Origin: an uncultured Acetatifactor sp.
Lineage (GTDB): Bacteria; Bacillota; Clostridia; Lachnospirales; Lachnospiraceae
Direction: 5' to 3'
Assembly (NCBI GenBank): GCA_947594835.1
Contig: CANQEH010000005.1
Coordinates: 1-64,000, forward strand
Length of the DNA stretch: 64,000 nucleotides
Numbering within the stretch: position 1 is the stretch's first letter; every line of letters begins with the position of its first letter. The position numbers and the translations under genes were made by a program. Shown here piece by piece: positions 17,829 through 26,204 of the stretch. A model generated the notes under the pieces. It was not told the origin of the DNA and made no database searches. It was given only the letters and a program-made list of their open reading frames with translations.

Positions 17829-18488
17829 ATGATCAAGATCCTGATCGCGGAGGACGAAGAGCCCATCGCAAATCTGATCAAGATAAACCTGCGCAAGGCA
17901 GGGTATCTGTGCACCTGGGCCCCGGACGGGGAGAAGGCGGCAGACCTGATGGACGGGGAGCGGTTCGACCTGCTTCTTTTAGACATCATGCTGCCCGGCA
18001 TCAACGGCTATGAACTGATGGAATACGCAAAGAGCCTGGAGCTGCCGGTGATCTTTTTAACGGCCCTGGGAAGCACGGAACACAAGGTGAAGGGGCTGAA
18101 AATGGGGGCGGACGACTATCTGACGAAGCCCTTTGAGATTGTGGAGCTTTTGGCCCGGGTGGAGGCGGTGCTGCGCCGCTATCAGAAGACGGAGACGATC
18201 TTAAAGGTGTTCGACGTGGTGATCGACTCCGCTTCCCGCTGTGTGACCCGGGGGCAGGAGCAGATCCCGCTCACCATGAAGGAATTTGACCTGCTCCTTC
18301 TTCTGGCCCGCAACCGCAACATCGCGCTCTACCGGGAGACTATCTACGAGAGCGTCTGGGGCGGGGAGTATATGGGGCAGAGCCGCACGGTGGACCTCCA
18401 CGTGCAGCGGTTAAAAAAGAAACTGGACTGGAACGACGAGATCACTGCAGTCTACAAGGTGGGCTACCGGCTGGAGGGCGAGCGCTGA
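17829..18488 (+). CDS. OmpR/PhoB-family response regulator
   Basis: A 219-residue regulator. The N-terminal receiver has acidic pocket EDE at 8-10, phospho-acceptor Asp 52 in LLLLDIMLPG, the FLTALG Thr and TKPF Lys. The C-terminal winged-helix DNA-binding domain ends with RTVDLHVQRLKKKLDWND and VGYRLEG. It lies three bases before its partner histidine kinase. ATG 17817 is an alternative start four codons upstream; 17829 has GGGATGG at suitable spacing. The 131-base gap before it holds no gene. It includes a hairpin without a T-run (17787-17794 with 17800-17807) and a possible -10 TACAAT (17738-17743) lacking a clear -35. Confidence 0.93.
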   Translation: MIKILIAEDEEPIANLIKINLRKAGYLCTWAPDGEKAADLMDGERFDLLLLDIMLPGINGYELMEYAKSLELPVIFLTALGSTEHKVKGLKMGADDYLTKPFEIVELLARVEAVLRRYQKTETILKVFDVVIDSASRCVTRGQEQIPLTMKEFDLLLLLARNRNIALYRETIYESVWGGEYMGQSRTVDLHVQRLKKKLDWNDEITAVYKVGYRLEGER

Positions 18489-18491
18489 CAC

Positions 18492-19979
18492 ATGAAATTC
18501 GCAGATAAGCTGTTTTTTGCCACGGTGGTGCTGCTGACGGTGATCTTTACCGTTTTCGGCCTGTGGATGCTGCAATCGAATTTTTCCCGGCTGATGAACC
18601 GGGAGATGGAGCGCTCCGGCAGCGACAGCCGCAATTTCCTGTTCCTGTTTGAGATGGGCTACCAGGCCATAGAGGACTACGGGGACGACTTTGCGGTGAA
18701 GCGCACCATGGAGGCCATCTCGGACAGCGTGAACCGGGACGGGAACCGCGTGTTTGTGATGCAGGAAGACGGCACGTTTTCCTACGGCGGGGACTATGTG
18801 GAAAAGGAGGGCTTTGCCCAGGAGCTTAAACAGCTGGCCGGGGCCCTGGACGAAGAACATTCCTACGGCTACTGCGTGCGGAAGGTGGAGGACGGCTACT
18901 ATGTGCTGACGGCGGCGCTGACGGACATCGCCTCCAAGCCTCTGTATGTGGGACTTTGCAGGGAACTGACTTATATCTATCAGGACAGGCAGGCGCTGGT
19001 TGCCCAGTATCGGACAGCGCTTGTCATTTTATTGCTTGCGGGGGGCGCGGGCATCTATCTTTTGTCCCGCTATATCACCTGGCCGATCCGCAGTCTGGAC
19101 AGGCTGGCGGGCAGGATCGCGGATGGGGATTACGCCAGCCGCTCCCACAACAAGAGCCAGGACGAGATCGGCACCCTGGCCAGGAATTTCAACCGGATGG
19201 CAGACCAGCTGGTGGATCAGATCGAGGAGAAGGCCCTGGAGGCAAAGCAGAAGGAAGACTTTACCGCGGCCTTTGCCCATGAGCTGAAGACGCCGTTAAC
19301 TTCCATCATCGGGTATGCGGATATGCTCAACTCCGTCAGTCTGACGGAAGCGGAGCGCAGGGAGGCTTACTTTTATATTTACAGCCAGGGAAAGCGCCTG
19401 GAGAGCCTTTCCCATAAGCTGCTGGAGCTGGTGAGCATGGACAAGACGCCCTTAAAGATGCGGATGGTCAGCACAAAGAGCCTGGAGGAGAATATCCGCT
19501 CCACCATGCGGCCCATCTGGAAGCAGCGGAATATCCGGGGCAGGGTGAACCTGGACAAGGGAAGCATCTGGGGGGATGAGGAACTGCTCTTGTCCCTGTT
19601 TTACAATCTTTTGGACAATGCGGTGAAGGCCATGGACAAGGAGGGGGAGCGTTTTATCCTGATCAAGGGGACGGCCCTGGACGAGGGCTATGAGGTTAAG
19701 GTGATCGACAACGGACGGGGCATTCCCAGGGAGGAGATCGGGCGCATCACGGAGGCGTTTTACATGGTGGACAAATCCCGATCCCGCAAGGAGGGCGGCG
19801 CGGGCATCGGCATGGCGCTGTGCAGCCGGATCGTGCTGCTGCACGGGGCCCGGCTCTCTGTGGAGAGTAACCTGGGGGAGGGCACGGTGATCCGGGTGTA
19901 TTTCCCCGCATCTCCCGCCAGGGGGGGCGGCCATGAGGAGAAGGGGAAGGAAGGGCAGGGCGATGAAAAGGAGCAGTGA
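18492..19979 (+). CDS. Sensor histidine kinase with HAMP domain
   Basis: A 495-residue kinase with transmembrane helices at about 10-28 and 177-195 enclosing a small extracytoplasmic sensor region of about 145 residues. A HAMP linker follows (about 195-248, WPIRSLDRLAGRIADGDY). The HisKA domain has the phospho-His in FAHELKTPL (about 263). The ATPase domain has NLLDNAVKA, DNGRGIP and GAGIGMALC. It is paired with the adjacent OmpR-type regulator. Its stop overlaps the start of the next gene by 17 bases, so the three are co-translated. The extracytoplasmic region gives no recognisable ligand. Confidence 0.93.
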   Translation: MKFADKLFFATVVLLTVIFTVFGLWMLQSNFSRLMNREMERSGSDSRNFLFLFEMGYQAIEDYGDDFAVKRTMEAISDSVNRDGNRVFVMQEDGTFSYGGDYVEKEGFAQELKQLAGALDEEHSYGYCVRKVEDGYYVLTAALTDIASKPLYVGLCRELTYIYQDRQALVAQYRTALVILLLAGGAGIYLLSRYITWPIRSLDRLAGRIADGDYASRSHNKSQDEIGTLARNFNRMADQLVDQIEEKALEAKQKEDFTAAFAHELKTPLTSIIGYADMLNSVSLTEAERREAYFYIYSQGKRLESLSHKLLELVSMDKTPLKMRMVSTKSLEENIRSTMRPIWKQRNIRGRVNLDKGSIWGDEELLLSLFYNLLDNAVKAMDKEGERFILIKGTALDEGYEVKVIDNGRGIPREEIGRITEAFYMVDKSRSRKEGGAGIGMALCSRIVLLHGARLSVESNLGEGTVIRVYFPASPARGGGHEEKGKEGQGDEKEQ

Positions 19980-21048
19980 GACGCCCGGCTGGGCGCGTTA
20001 TCTGGCAGGGGGACTATGCCTGGCAGCGCTGGTGGCCGCGGCTTTGCTGCTGCCCCAGATCCTGTTTGAGAGCCAGGATCGGGCGCTGTGCAGGGAGATG
20101 ATCCTGGAGGGCGGGGAGAATGTGAGTTTAAACCTGATCGACAGCTCCTATGAGATGTCCCTGTGCGGGCGGCTGGAAAAGTTTGCCGCGGGGATTGCCC
20201 AGGGAAGGGCCTACTATGTGTCGGAGCAGGAGATGGAGGTGACGGAGAAAGTCAGGGAGAAGCTGGAGACGGCGGTCTTTGACACGACGGAGAACCAGTA
20301 TCCTGTCTTCTGGGTCTTCATGAACGCCTCGTATCTGCCGTTGGCTTATCTGGACTTCGATTACACTTTAGCCGATACCATGAAGCAGTATGTGATTTAC
20401 ACGGACGATTACAAGGAGGGCGTGAATTTCATCCTCTGGTGCGTCACGCTGCGCCAGCATCTGGGTGGGCAGGACTACACGCTGACGCTTCTTTTAGACG
20501 CAAAGACCATGTCCCTATACGGCTTCCAGACCGATGGGGAGACCCCGGCCACTCTGAATGAATACTGGAGGGAGGACAGGTACGGGAATAAGTATTACCA
20601 GTTGGACAACGGCTGGCCTTACCGGTATACCTCCCTGGAAGGGTACAATCAGGACATGGGGATCGGCGCTACGGAGTTGTGGGCCTTTCTGGGATGCTAT
20701 TACCAGGAAGTCATGGGGACGGATCCCAATTGGGGCTACGACATGGAGAATATTCTGGAATCCATGCTCCAGCAGGCCGAGCAGTGGGAGCTGGAGGGGT
20801 GGGAGCCTTTTGAGTGGCAGGATGAAAACACGCTGCTCTTATCCTACCTCTTCGATCAAGATAGCCTGCACTGGAAACTTCACATCTGGGACGTTGGAAC
20901 AGGGCAGGACGTGGCCAAGGAGAAGGATGTCTCCCGCCAGGCGGCGGGAGAGAAGGCGGTCACGGACGCAGGCTACCGCTACCCGGGAATTTGCTTTGAG
21001 CTTTCCGAGCTGTGCCGCCTGATCCCGGAGTTTTCGGCGGACGAATAG
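19963..21048 (+). CDS. Membrane-anchored extracytoplasmic protein of unknown function in a two-component operon
   Basis: A 361-residue protein with a basic N-terminus and one hydrophobic helix (about residues 14-32), then a long polar, tyrosine- and tryptophan-rich region predicted outside the membrane. No catalytic motif or lipobox is visible. Genes of this architecture placed last in regulator-kinase operons may modulate the kinase's sensor domain, but that is inference from position. ATG 19963 follows AAGGAAGGGCAGGG. An in-frame ATG at 19933 lies deeper in the kinase gene. It overlaps the kinase stop by 17 bases and is followed by a terminator-like hairpin at 21067. Confidence 0.75.
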   Translation: MKRSSETPGWARYLAGGLCLAALVAAALLLPQILFESQDRALCREMILEGGENVSLNLIDSSYEMSLCGRLEKFAAGIAQGRAYYVSEQEMEVTEKVREKLETAVFDTTENQYPVFWVFMNASYLPLAYLDFDYTLADTMKQYVIYTDDYKEGVNFILWCVTLRQHLGGQDYTLTLLLDAKTMSLYGFQTDGETPATLNEYWREDRYGNKYYQLDNGWPYRYTSLEGYNQDMGIGATELWAFLGCYYQEVMGTDPNWGYDMENILESMLQQAEQWELEGWEPFEWQDENTLLLSYLFDQDSLHWKLHIWDVGTGQDVAKEKDVSRQAAGEKAVTDAGYRYPGICFELSELCRLIPEFSADE

Positions 21049-21066
21049 AGAAATCCCGCATAAGAT

Positions 21067-21112
21067 GGTCTCCCCGGCGATATATTGTAAGGATCGGCTG
21101 GGGAGGCTTTTT
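21067..21112 (+). terminator. Terminator-like hairpin containing the symporter's ribosome binding site
   Basis: GGTCTCCCC (21067-21075) pairs with GGGGAGGCT (21100-21108), with two G:T pairs, and the interior can pair further. A run of five T (21108-21112) leads straight into ATG 21113. GGGGAGG is also the ribosome binding site of the symporter gene. Confidence 0.7.
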
Positions 21113-22489
21113 ATGTCGGAGGTCACCATTTTTCTCAAGCGGGCGGACGATCTGGTCTGGGGGCCCGGTATGCTCTTTCTCCTTTTGGGGACGGGGCTTT
21201 ATCTGACGGTGCGGATGCGGTTTCTGCCCCTTAGAAACCTGGGGGCCGCCCTGCGGTGCGCGGCAAGCAGGGAGACCAGGGGCGGAGGCGGCGGGGGGAA
21301 AGTCTCCTCCCTGGGGGCGCTGACCACGGAGCTGGCGGTGACCATCGGCACCGGAAACATCATCGGCGTGGCCACGGCCATGGTGCTGGGCGGGCCGGGG
21401 GCCTTGTTCTGGATGGTGGCCACCAGCCTGATCGGCATGGCCACGAAGCTGGCGGAGAGCACCCTTTCCGTAAAGTACCGGGGGCAGAACGACAGGGGGG
21501 AGGCGGCGGGCGGGCCCATGTACACCTGTGTGCGCCGGTTGGGCGGCAGGGCGGGGCGCATCCTGGGAACCACCTTTGCTTTTCTGGCGGTGCTTTCCGC
21601 TCTGGGGATGGGCAATATGACCCAGTCCAACTCTGTGGCGGACGCGCTGTGGTACGCCTACGGGGTGCCCCGGGCAAAGACGGGGCTGTATCTGACGCTG
21701 GCAGTGATCCTGGTGGTGCTGGGGGGCATCGGGGTCATCGCCAGAGTGACCCGGATCCTGGTGCCGGGCATGGGCGTTTTGTATCTGGCGGGAAGCCTCT
21801 GGGTCATTCTGACCCATCTTGGGAATCTGCCGCAGGCCCTGGCGGGCATCCTGACCGCGGCAGCGTCTCCCCAGGCGGCAAGCGGCGGGCTGTTCGGCAC
21901 GGTGGCGGTAAGCGCTTTTTCGTCCCTGCGCTGGGGCGTCTCCCGGGGGATTTTCTCCAATGAGGCGGGGCTTGGCGCCTCCGGCATCACCTCGGCGGCG
22001 GCGGACACGTCAGACCCGGTGCGGCAGGGGTATATCAGCATGACGGGGGTCTTTCTGGACACGGCGGTGATGTGCTCAGTCACGGGGCTTGCCCTGGCCT
22101 GTTCCGGGGTGCTGGGGCTTGCGGAGACGGCCCAGGGGCGTCTGCAGGGGACGGGGTTGATTCTGGCAGTGTTTGAGAGCAGCTTCCCGGAGGGGAGCGG
22201 GCTGTTTGTGAGCCTCTGTGTGACGCTTTTTGCCTTCGCCACCATCGTGGGCTGCGCCTACCAGGGGGAGCGAGCCTTTGAGTTTCTGATGGGGGGCCGC
22301 ACCCGGTATCTTCTCCTGTTCCGTTTTGCCTACGGCCTCTTTGCCTTTCTGGGGTGTGTCTTTTCCCTGGAGGCGGTCTGGAGCTTCGCAGACATCTGCA
22401 ACGGCCTGATGGCCATCCCCAATCTGATCTGCCTTCTTGCGCTGTCGGGGGAAGTCTGCCGGGACGTGAGGAATTACCGGCTGGAATGA
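21113..22489 (+). CDS. Alanine/glycine:cation symporter family protein
   Basis: A 458-residue integral membrane transporter of the AgcS (AlsT/DagA) family, which imports alanine or glycine with sodium or protons. It has about ten to eleven hydrophobic helices. Family landmarks are TVRMRFLPLRNLGAALR near the N-terminus, LTTELAVTIGTGNIIGVATAM, GGPMYT, NSVADAL and the FSNEAGLGASGITSAAA loop. ATG 21113 is preceded by GGGGAGG; the in-frame upstream ATG at 21065 lies before the hairpin. The amino acid carried cannot be decided from sequence. It is followed by a dispersed repeat element. Confidence 0.93.
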   Translation: MSEVTIFLKRADDLVWGPGMLFLLLGTGLYLTVRMRFLPLRNLGAALRCAASRETRGGGGGGKVSSLGALTTELAVTIGTGNIIGVATAMVLGGPGALFWMVATSLIGMATKLAESTLSVKYRGQNDRGEAAGGPMYTCVRRLGGRAGRILGTTFAFLAVLSALGMGNMTQSNSVADALWYAYGVPRAKTGLYLTLAVILVVLGGIGVIARVTRILVPGMGVLYLAGSLWVILTHLGNLPQALAGILTAAASPQAASGGLFGTVAVSAFSSLRWGVSRGIFSNEAGLGASGITSAAADTSDPVRQGYISMTGVFLDTAVMCSVTGLALACSGVLGLAETAQGRLQGTGLILAVFESSFPEGSGLFVSLCVTLFAFATIVGCAYQGERAFEFLMGGRTRYLLLFRFAYGLFAFLGCVFSLEAVWSFADICNGLMAIPNLICLLALSGEVCRDVRNYRLE

Positions 22490-22521
22490 AAAATATAACA
22501 GTTTGGCTTTTGCCGGGTACA

Positions 22522-22678
22522 GCCCAGCACTGCAAAGGGCCTCCCTGCAGCCACGCTTTCGCTCGACGCGCAGCGTAATGGCACTAGGCTCGACAGTACC
22601 TCGCAAGCGCCCGAACTTTGGCGCTTTAGTGCCAACGCTGCTTTACGGTCTGCTGGGAGGCCCTTCGCAGCGCTGGGC
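22522..22678. repeat. Dispersed palindromic element, copy 1 (divergent)
   Basis: Outer arms 22522-22550 and 22650-22678 are inverted repeats (26 of 29 positions). The core (22551-22649) has CGCTTTCGCTCGACGC, then GCTCGACAGTACCTCGC, then GCTGCTTTACGG, shared with the elements near 31.0 kb and 60.2 kb. Inside, GCAGCGT...GGCACT pairs with AGTGCC...ACGCTGC. Unlike other copies it carries an additional small hairpin (AAGCGCC with GGCGCTT, near 22605-22626) in the apical region. The element starts 33 bases after the symporter stop. No convincing protein is encoded. Confidence 0.85.
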
Positions 22679-22737
22679 GTTGCCAGTCGGGGAAGCTGGA
22701 CTGTTGTGAAAGGATCAGACGAACTCTCGGGCTTGTC

Positions 22738-22767
22738 TTGCAAAAAAGGAAAGAACCGTGTTAAAAT
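22738..22767 (+). promoter_or_regulatory. Promoter for the MoxR operon
   Basis: TTGCAA (22738-22743), an 18-base spacer and TAAAAT (22762-22767), 40 bases before ATG 22807. Confidence 0.65.
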
Positions 22768-22806
22768 GAAAAAAACGGCTCATGTGCAGGACGGGAGGGG
22801 AACAGG

Positions 22807-23754
22807 ATGGAGCAGGACGGAAAGGCGTTTGGGGAGAAGGTCGTGGGAAACCTGGCGAAGGTCATCGTGGGAAAGGAGCAGGTCATCCGCTTTCTGCTGA
22901 CGGCGCTTCTGGCGGATGGCCATGTGCTGTTGGAGGACGTGCCGGGCACGGGAAAGACAAAGCTGGCCAAGGCGCTGGCCAGGACGGTGGCGGGCAGCTT
23001 TTCCCGGATCCAGTTTACCCCGGATCTTCTGCCCAGCGACATCACGGGGTTAAATATCTTTGACCGGAAGACGGAGCGCTTTGTCTTAAAAAAGGGACCT
23101 GTCTTCACCAATATCCTGCTGGCGGACGAGATCAACCGGGCAACGCCCAGAACCCAGTCGGGACTTCTGGAGTGCATGGAGGAGCGGCAGGTGACGATCG
23201 ACGGGGAGAGCTATCCCGTGGGAGACCCCTTCTTTGTCATCGCCACCCAGAACCCGGTGGAGACTGCGGGCACCTTTCCGCTGCCCGAGGCGCAGCTGGA
23301 TCGGTTTTTGATGAAGCTGTCCATGGGACTGCCGGGCAGGGAGGAGGAACTGGACATCTTAGAGCGCTGCGGGACGACGGATCCTTTGGAAACACTGGGA
23401 AGCGCGGTGACTCTGGAGGAGCTTGCGGCGGCAAGGGAGGGCGTCCGGCAGGTCTTTGTCCACCGCTGCGTGATGGAGTATCTGGTGGAGATCGTGGGAA
23501 AGACCCGGGAGAGCGGCCAGGTGGTCATGGGGGTAAGCCCCAGGGGAACTTTGGCGCTCCTGCGCTGTGCAAAGGCTTACGCCTATCTGGCGGGCCGCCC
23601 GTTTGTGACGCCGGATGACGTAAAGGAGCTGGCCGTGCCGGTGCTTGCCCACCGCATCCTGTCCGGCTATGGAGCTGGAGCAGAAAGCGGCAGGGAACTG
23701 GTGGAGCGCATCAAGGCGTCCACTCCCGTGCCCACAGAGGATTTCAGCCTATGA
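22807..23754 (+). CDS. MoxR-family AAA+ ATPase
   Basis: A 315-residue AAA+ ATPase. Walker A is EDVPGTGKTKLAKAL, Walker B is ILLADEINRATPRTQSGLLECMEE, and the sensor 1 stretch is FFVIATQNPVETAGTFPLPEAQLDRF. The C-terminal lid follows (MGVSPRGTLALLRCAKAYA). MoxR ATPases act as chaperones for maturation of protein complexes and typically sit next to DUF58 proteins, as here. ATGA overlap (23751-23754) couples it to the next gene. The client is unknown. Confidence 0.95.
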   Translation: MEQDGKAFGEKVVGNLAKVIVGKEQVIRFLLTALLADGHVLLEDVPGTGKTKLAKALARTVAGSFSRIQFTPDLLPSDITGLNIFDRKTERFVLKKGPVFTNILLADEINRATPRTQSGLLECMEERQVTIDGESYPVGDPFFVIATQNPVETAGTFPLPEAQLDRFLMKLSMGLPGREEELDILERCGTTDPLETLGSAVTLEELAAAREGVRQVFVHRCVMEYLVEIVGKTRESGQVVMGVSPRGTLALLRCAKAYAYLAGRPFVTPDDVKELAVPVLAHRILSGYGAGAESGRELVERIKASTPVPTEDFSL

Positions 23755-24872
23755 TCAGGTTATTGTCCATCGGGATTCTGACAGCCCTTCTCTATCTGCT
23801 GCAGCGTCAGGTGTACAGCAGGTGCTGGCAGAAGGGGCTCACGGTGGACATTTCCTTTGCAAAGGAGCATATTTTCTGCGGGGAGAAGGGACAGCTGCGG
23901 GAAGTCGTCGAAAACAGGAAGCGCCTGCCTCTGGCCATGCTGAAGGTGAAGTTTCAGACAGACAGAAACCTGGTCTTTGACAGCGGGAAGGGTTCCAGCA
24001 CCACGGATCGGTTTTATCGGAATGATGTGTTCCGCATCGGCAGCGGGGAGAAGGTGACCCGCACACTTTCCTTTACCGGGGGCAGGCGGGGGTATTACAC
24101 CATCAAAGGCGCAAGCCTTGTGGCCTCCGATCTGTTTTGGGACGCCATGTTTACCGCAGACACTCCGGCGGACGCCTTTCTCTATGTCTATCCCAGACCC
24201 TGTCTGGACGGGGAACTGCTGCGGTCTCTGACAAAGTGGAACGGGGAAGTGCTGGCCAGGCGGCATCTTTTGGAGGATCCTTTTGAATACCGGGGGATCC
24301 GGGAGTACCAGCCCTTTGACACCATGCGCAGCATCAACTGGAAGGCGACGGCTAAGACGGGGGAACTCAAGGTCAACCAGAAGAACTATACCGCGCTAAA
24401 GAGCGTGCGGGTCTTTTTGAATGTGCAGGACGACGGCGTGCTGAAAAAAGAGGACTGTGTGGAGTATGCCGTCAGCGTGGCCGCGGGGCTTTGCGCTTTT
24501 TTCCTAAACCAGGGCATCCAGGTGTCCTGCCACGCCAACGGGGTGGACGTCTTTAACGGCAGGCCGGTGGACATTGCAGCCAGGGCGGGAGAGGGCCAGA
24601 TGGACGCCATCTACCGGGCGCTTGCCAGGATGGACTTAAAAAAGCAGACGGCGGATTTCTGTGAAAGCTTCAAAGAGCGCATTTTTGCTCAGGCGGATGA
24701 GACGGTGACCTGTTTTGTCTCCCCCAACCAGTACGAGGACTTCCTTTCCCTTCTTGCAGGCTTTGGGGAGGCGGGGCATACGTATCGGTGGTTTTACCCG
24801 CTGGCCGAAAGCAGGGAGCCCCTCCTGCCTGCGGGGATTGCGGAGAATGTGACGTTTCTCCATATGGGCTGA
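23751..24872 (+). CDS. DUF58-domain protein
   Basis: A 373-residue protein with an N-terminal hydrophobic anchor (about residues 2-16) and a DUF58 domain. The domain hallmark DPFEYRGIREYQPFDTMRSI followed by NWKATAKTG lies at about residues 178-207. The fold that follows is von Willebrand factor A-like. DUF58 proteins accompany MoxR ATPases and may form the adaptor for a cell-envelope complex; their biochemical role is not established. It is coupled to moxR by a four-base overlap and followed 30 bases later by a DUF4129-like membrane protein. Confidence 0.9.
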   Translation: MIRLLSIGILTALLYLLQRQVYSRCWQKGLTVDISFAKEHIFCGEKGQLREVVENRKRLPLAMLKVKFQTDRNLVFDSGKGSSTTDRFYRNDVFRIGSGEKVTRTLSFTGGRRGYYTIKGASLVASDLFWDAMFTADTPADAFLYVYPRPCLDGELLRSLTKWNGEVLARRHLLEDPFEYRGIREYQPFDTMRSINWKATAKTGELKVNQKNYTALKSVRVFLNVQDDGVLKKEDCVEYAVSVAAGLCAFFLNQGIQVSCHANGVDVFNGRPVDIAARAGEGQMDAIYRALARMDLKKQTADFCESFKERIFAQADETVTCFVSPNQYEDFLSLLAGFGEAGHTYRWFYPLAESREPLLPAGIAENVTFLHMG

Positions 24873-24902
24873 CGGCGGGACAGCGTGGATGGGAGAGAGA
24901 GG

Positions 24903-26204
24903 ATGAAAGTCAGGACTTTGGAACGGGCAGCGGAATATCTGACACAGCAGATGAATCATTGGGTCTTCTTTCCTCTGTTTGTGACCGTACAGGGGGTTGC
25001 CCTGTCCTTTACGGGGGCATCTTCCCCCGACGTACTCTTGTTTGCCCTGTGCGGCGTCTTTCCCCTGGCCTTTTTTCTTTTGCGGGAATACGCAGAACGC
25101 CTGTGGCTTTGTCTGTTCCTCCATATTCTGCTGGCGGCGTCATCCCTTCTGCTCCCGGCCTCCGACCCGGTGGAGCGGGCGCTGGCGGCCTGTTTCGGGG
25201 CCGGGTATCTGATCCATTCCCTGGTGCTCCGGTTCCGGGAGGCGGGGGATCACGCCGCCCCTATCCCGCCTGCGGCAGCCCTGGGCGTCGCGCTCCCGGC
25301 TGTCCTTTTAGAGCACTATCAGGGGCCGGAGGACTGGGACTTCTATTACACCGCAGGGCTTGTGTGGGTGTTTGCCCTTTCCTTCCTGATTAGCTTTATC
25401 CGGCATTATCTGTCCTTTGTGGCGATGAATGAAAAGAGCAGCGGCTGTCTGCCTGCACAGGATATGTTCCGCTCCGGGTTTGGCATGGCCGCAGGCTATA
25501 CGCTGTCCGCCAGTCTGATTGTGCTGCTCGGCTCCGATCTGGGGTGGCTTTCCTTCCTGTGGGGCCATTTGAAGCGGTGGCTTCTGGCCGTGTTGCGCTT
25601 CCTGTTTTCCCTGCTGCCCCAGGGGAGCGAGCAGGAGGGGCCTCAGGCGGGACAGGCCCTTACGCCGGAGCCGGCCCCGGACATGGGGGTGTTGGAGCCC
25701 AGCCAGCCTTTTTTCCTCTGGCGGGTGCTGGAATACATCGCTGCGGCTGCGGTTTTTCTGGGACTGTTTTTTGCACTGGGGAAGGGGATTTTCCTTCTGG
25801 CACGCTTTTTAAAGGAGCGGTTTCAAAACCGCCGGGCGGGTCTTTTGCAGGCTGTGGGGGAGGAAAATGAAGACGTCAGGGAAAAATGCGGCACATCGTC
25901 CCGGGATCCCAGGACGGGAGCGGGAAAGCCCTTTTTTCTCCTCTCCCCTGTGGAGCGGGTGCGCAGGCTGTATCGGAAAAAGGTGGAGGCCTCCTCGGAG
26001 GTTTTGACCGGGGGAAAGCCGGGGCCTGGCCTTTCCCTGCTCACGGCCAGGGAATGCGGGGAGAAGCTGGAAGCGGGAGAGATGGCCGACGTGTATGAGC
26101 TGGCCCGCTATTCCGGCCAGGAGATCACCAAAGAACAGCTGCGCAGAATGCGGTCAGCCTGTAAAAACAGCGCGGGCGCGAGGCCCGCAAGGGAGAGAGT
26201 ATGA
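24903..26204 (+). CDS. Polytopic membrane protein with DUF4129-like C-terminus
   Basis: A 433-residue protein with about six or seven hydrophobic helices in residues 20-215, another at about 280-300, and a soluble tail. The tail (LSPVERVRRLYRKKV...VYELARYSGQEITKEQ) resembles the DUF4129 region found at the end of transglutaminase-like proteins in MoxR-DUF58 operons. The transglutaminase domain itself (Cys-His-Asp) is absent. I therefore call it by architecture only. ATG 24903 follows GGGAGAGAGG; an in-frame ATG six codons earlier has a weaker site. The stop overlaps the next gene as ATGA (26201-26204). Confidence 0.75.
   Translation: MKVRTLERAAEYLTQQMNHWVFFPLFVTVQGVALSFTGASSPDVLLFALCGVFPLAFFLLREYAERLWLCLFLHILLAASSLLLPASDPVERALAACFGAGYLIHSLVLRFREAGDHAAPIPPAAALGVALPAVLLEHYQGPEDWDFYYTAGLVWVFALSFLISFIRHYLSFVAMNEKSSGCLPAQDMFRSGFGMAAGYTLSASLIVLLGSDLGWLSFLWGHLKRWLLAVLRFLFSLLPQGSEQEGPQAGQALTPEPAPDMGVLEPSQPFFLWRVLEYIAAAAVFLGLFFALGKGIFLLARFLKERFQNRRAGLLQAVGEENEDVREKCGTSSRDPRTGAGKPFFLLSPVERVRRLYRKKVEASSEVLTGGKPGPGLSLLTARECGEKLEAGEMADVYELARYSGQEITKEQLRRMRSACKNSAGARPARERV

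Noticed and set aside
21256-21963. Long alternative-frame open reading frame inside the symporter gene
   Set aside because: A Gly/Arg/His-rich product in a GC-rich region, fully inside a well-supported membrane transporter; a shadow frame.
22503-22709. Small plus-strand frame through repeat copy 1
   Set aside because: The frame follows the palindrome, with basic low-complexity product and no start signals.
24788-25393. 201-codon frame overlapping the DUF58 and DUF4129-like genes
   Set aside because: It overlaps two coupled genes in another frame and gives a low-complexity Gly/Arg/Pro product with no motif.
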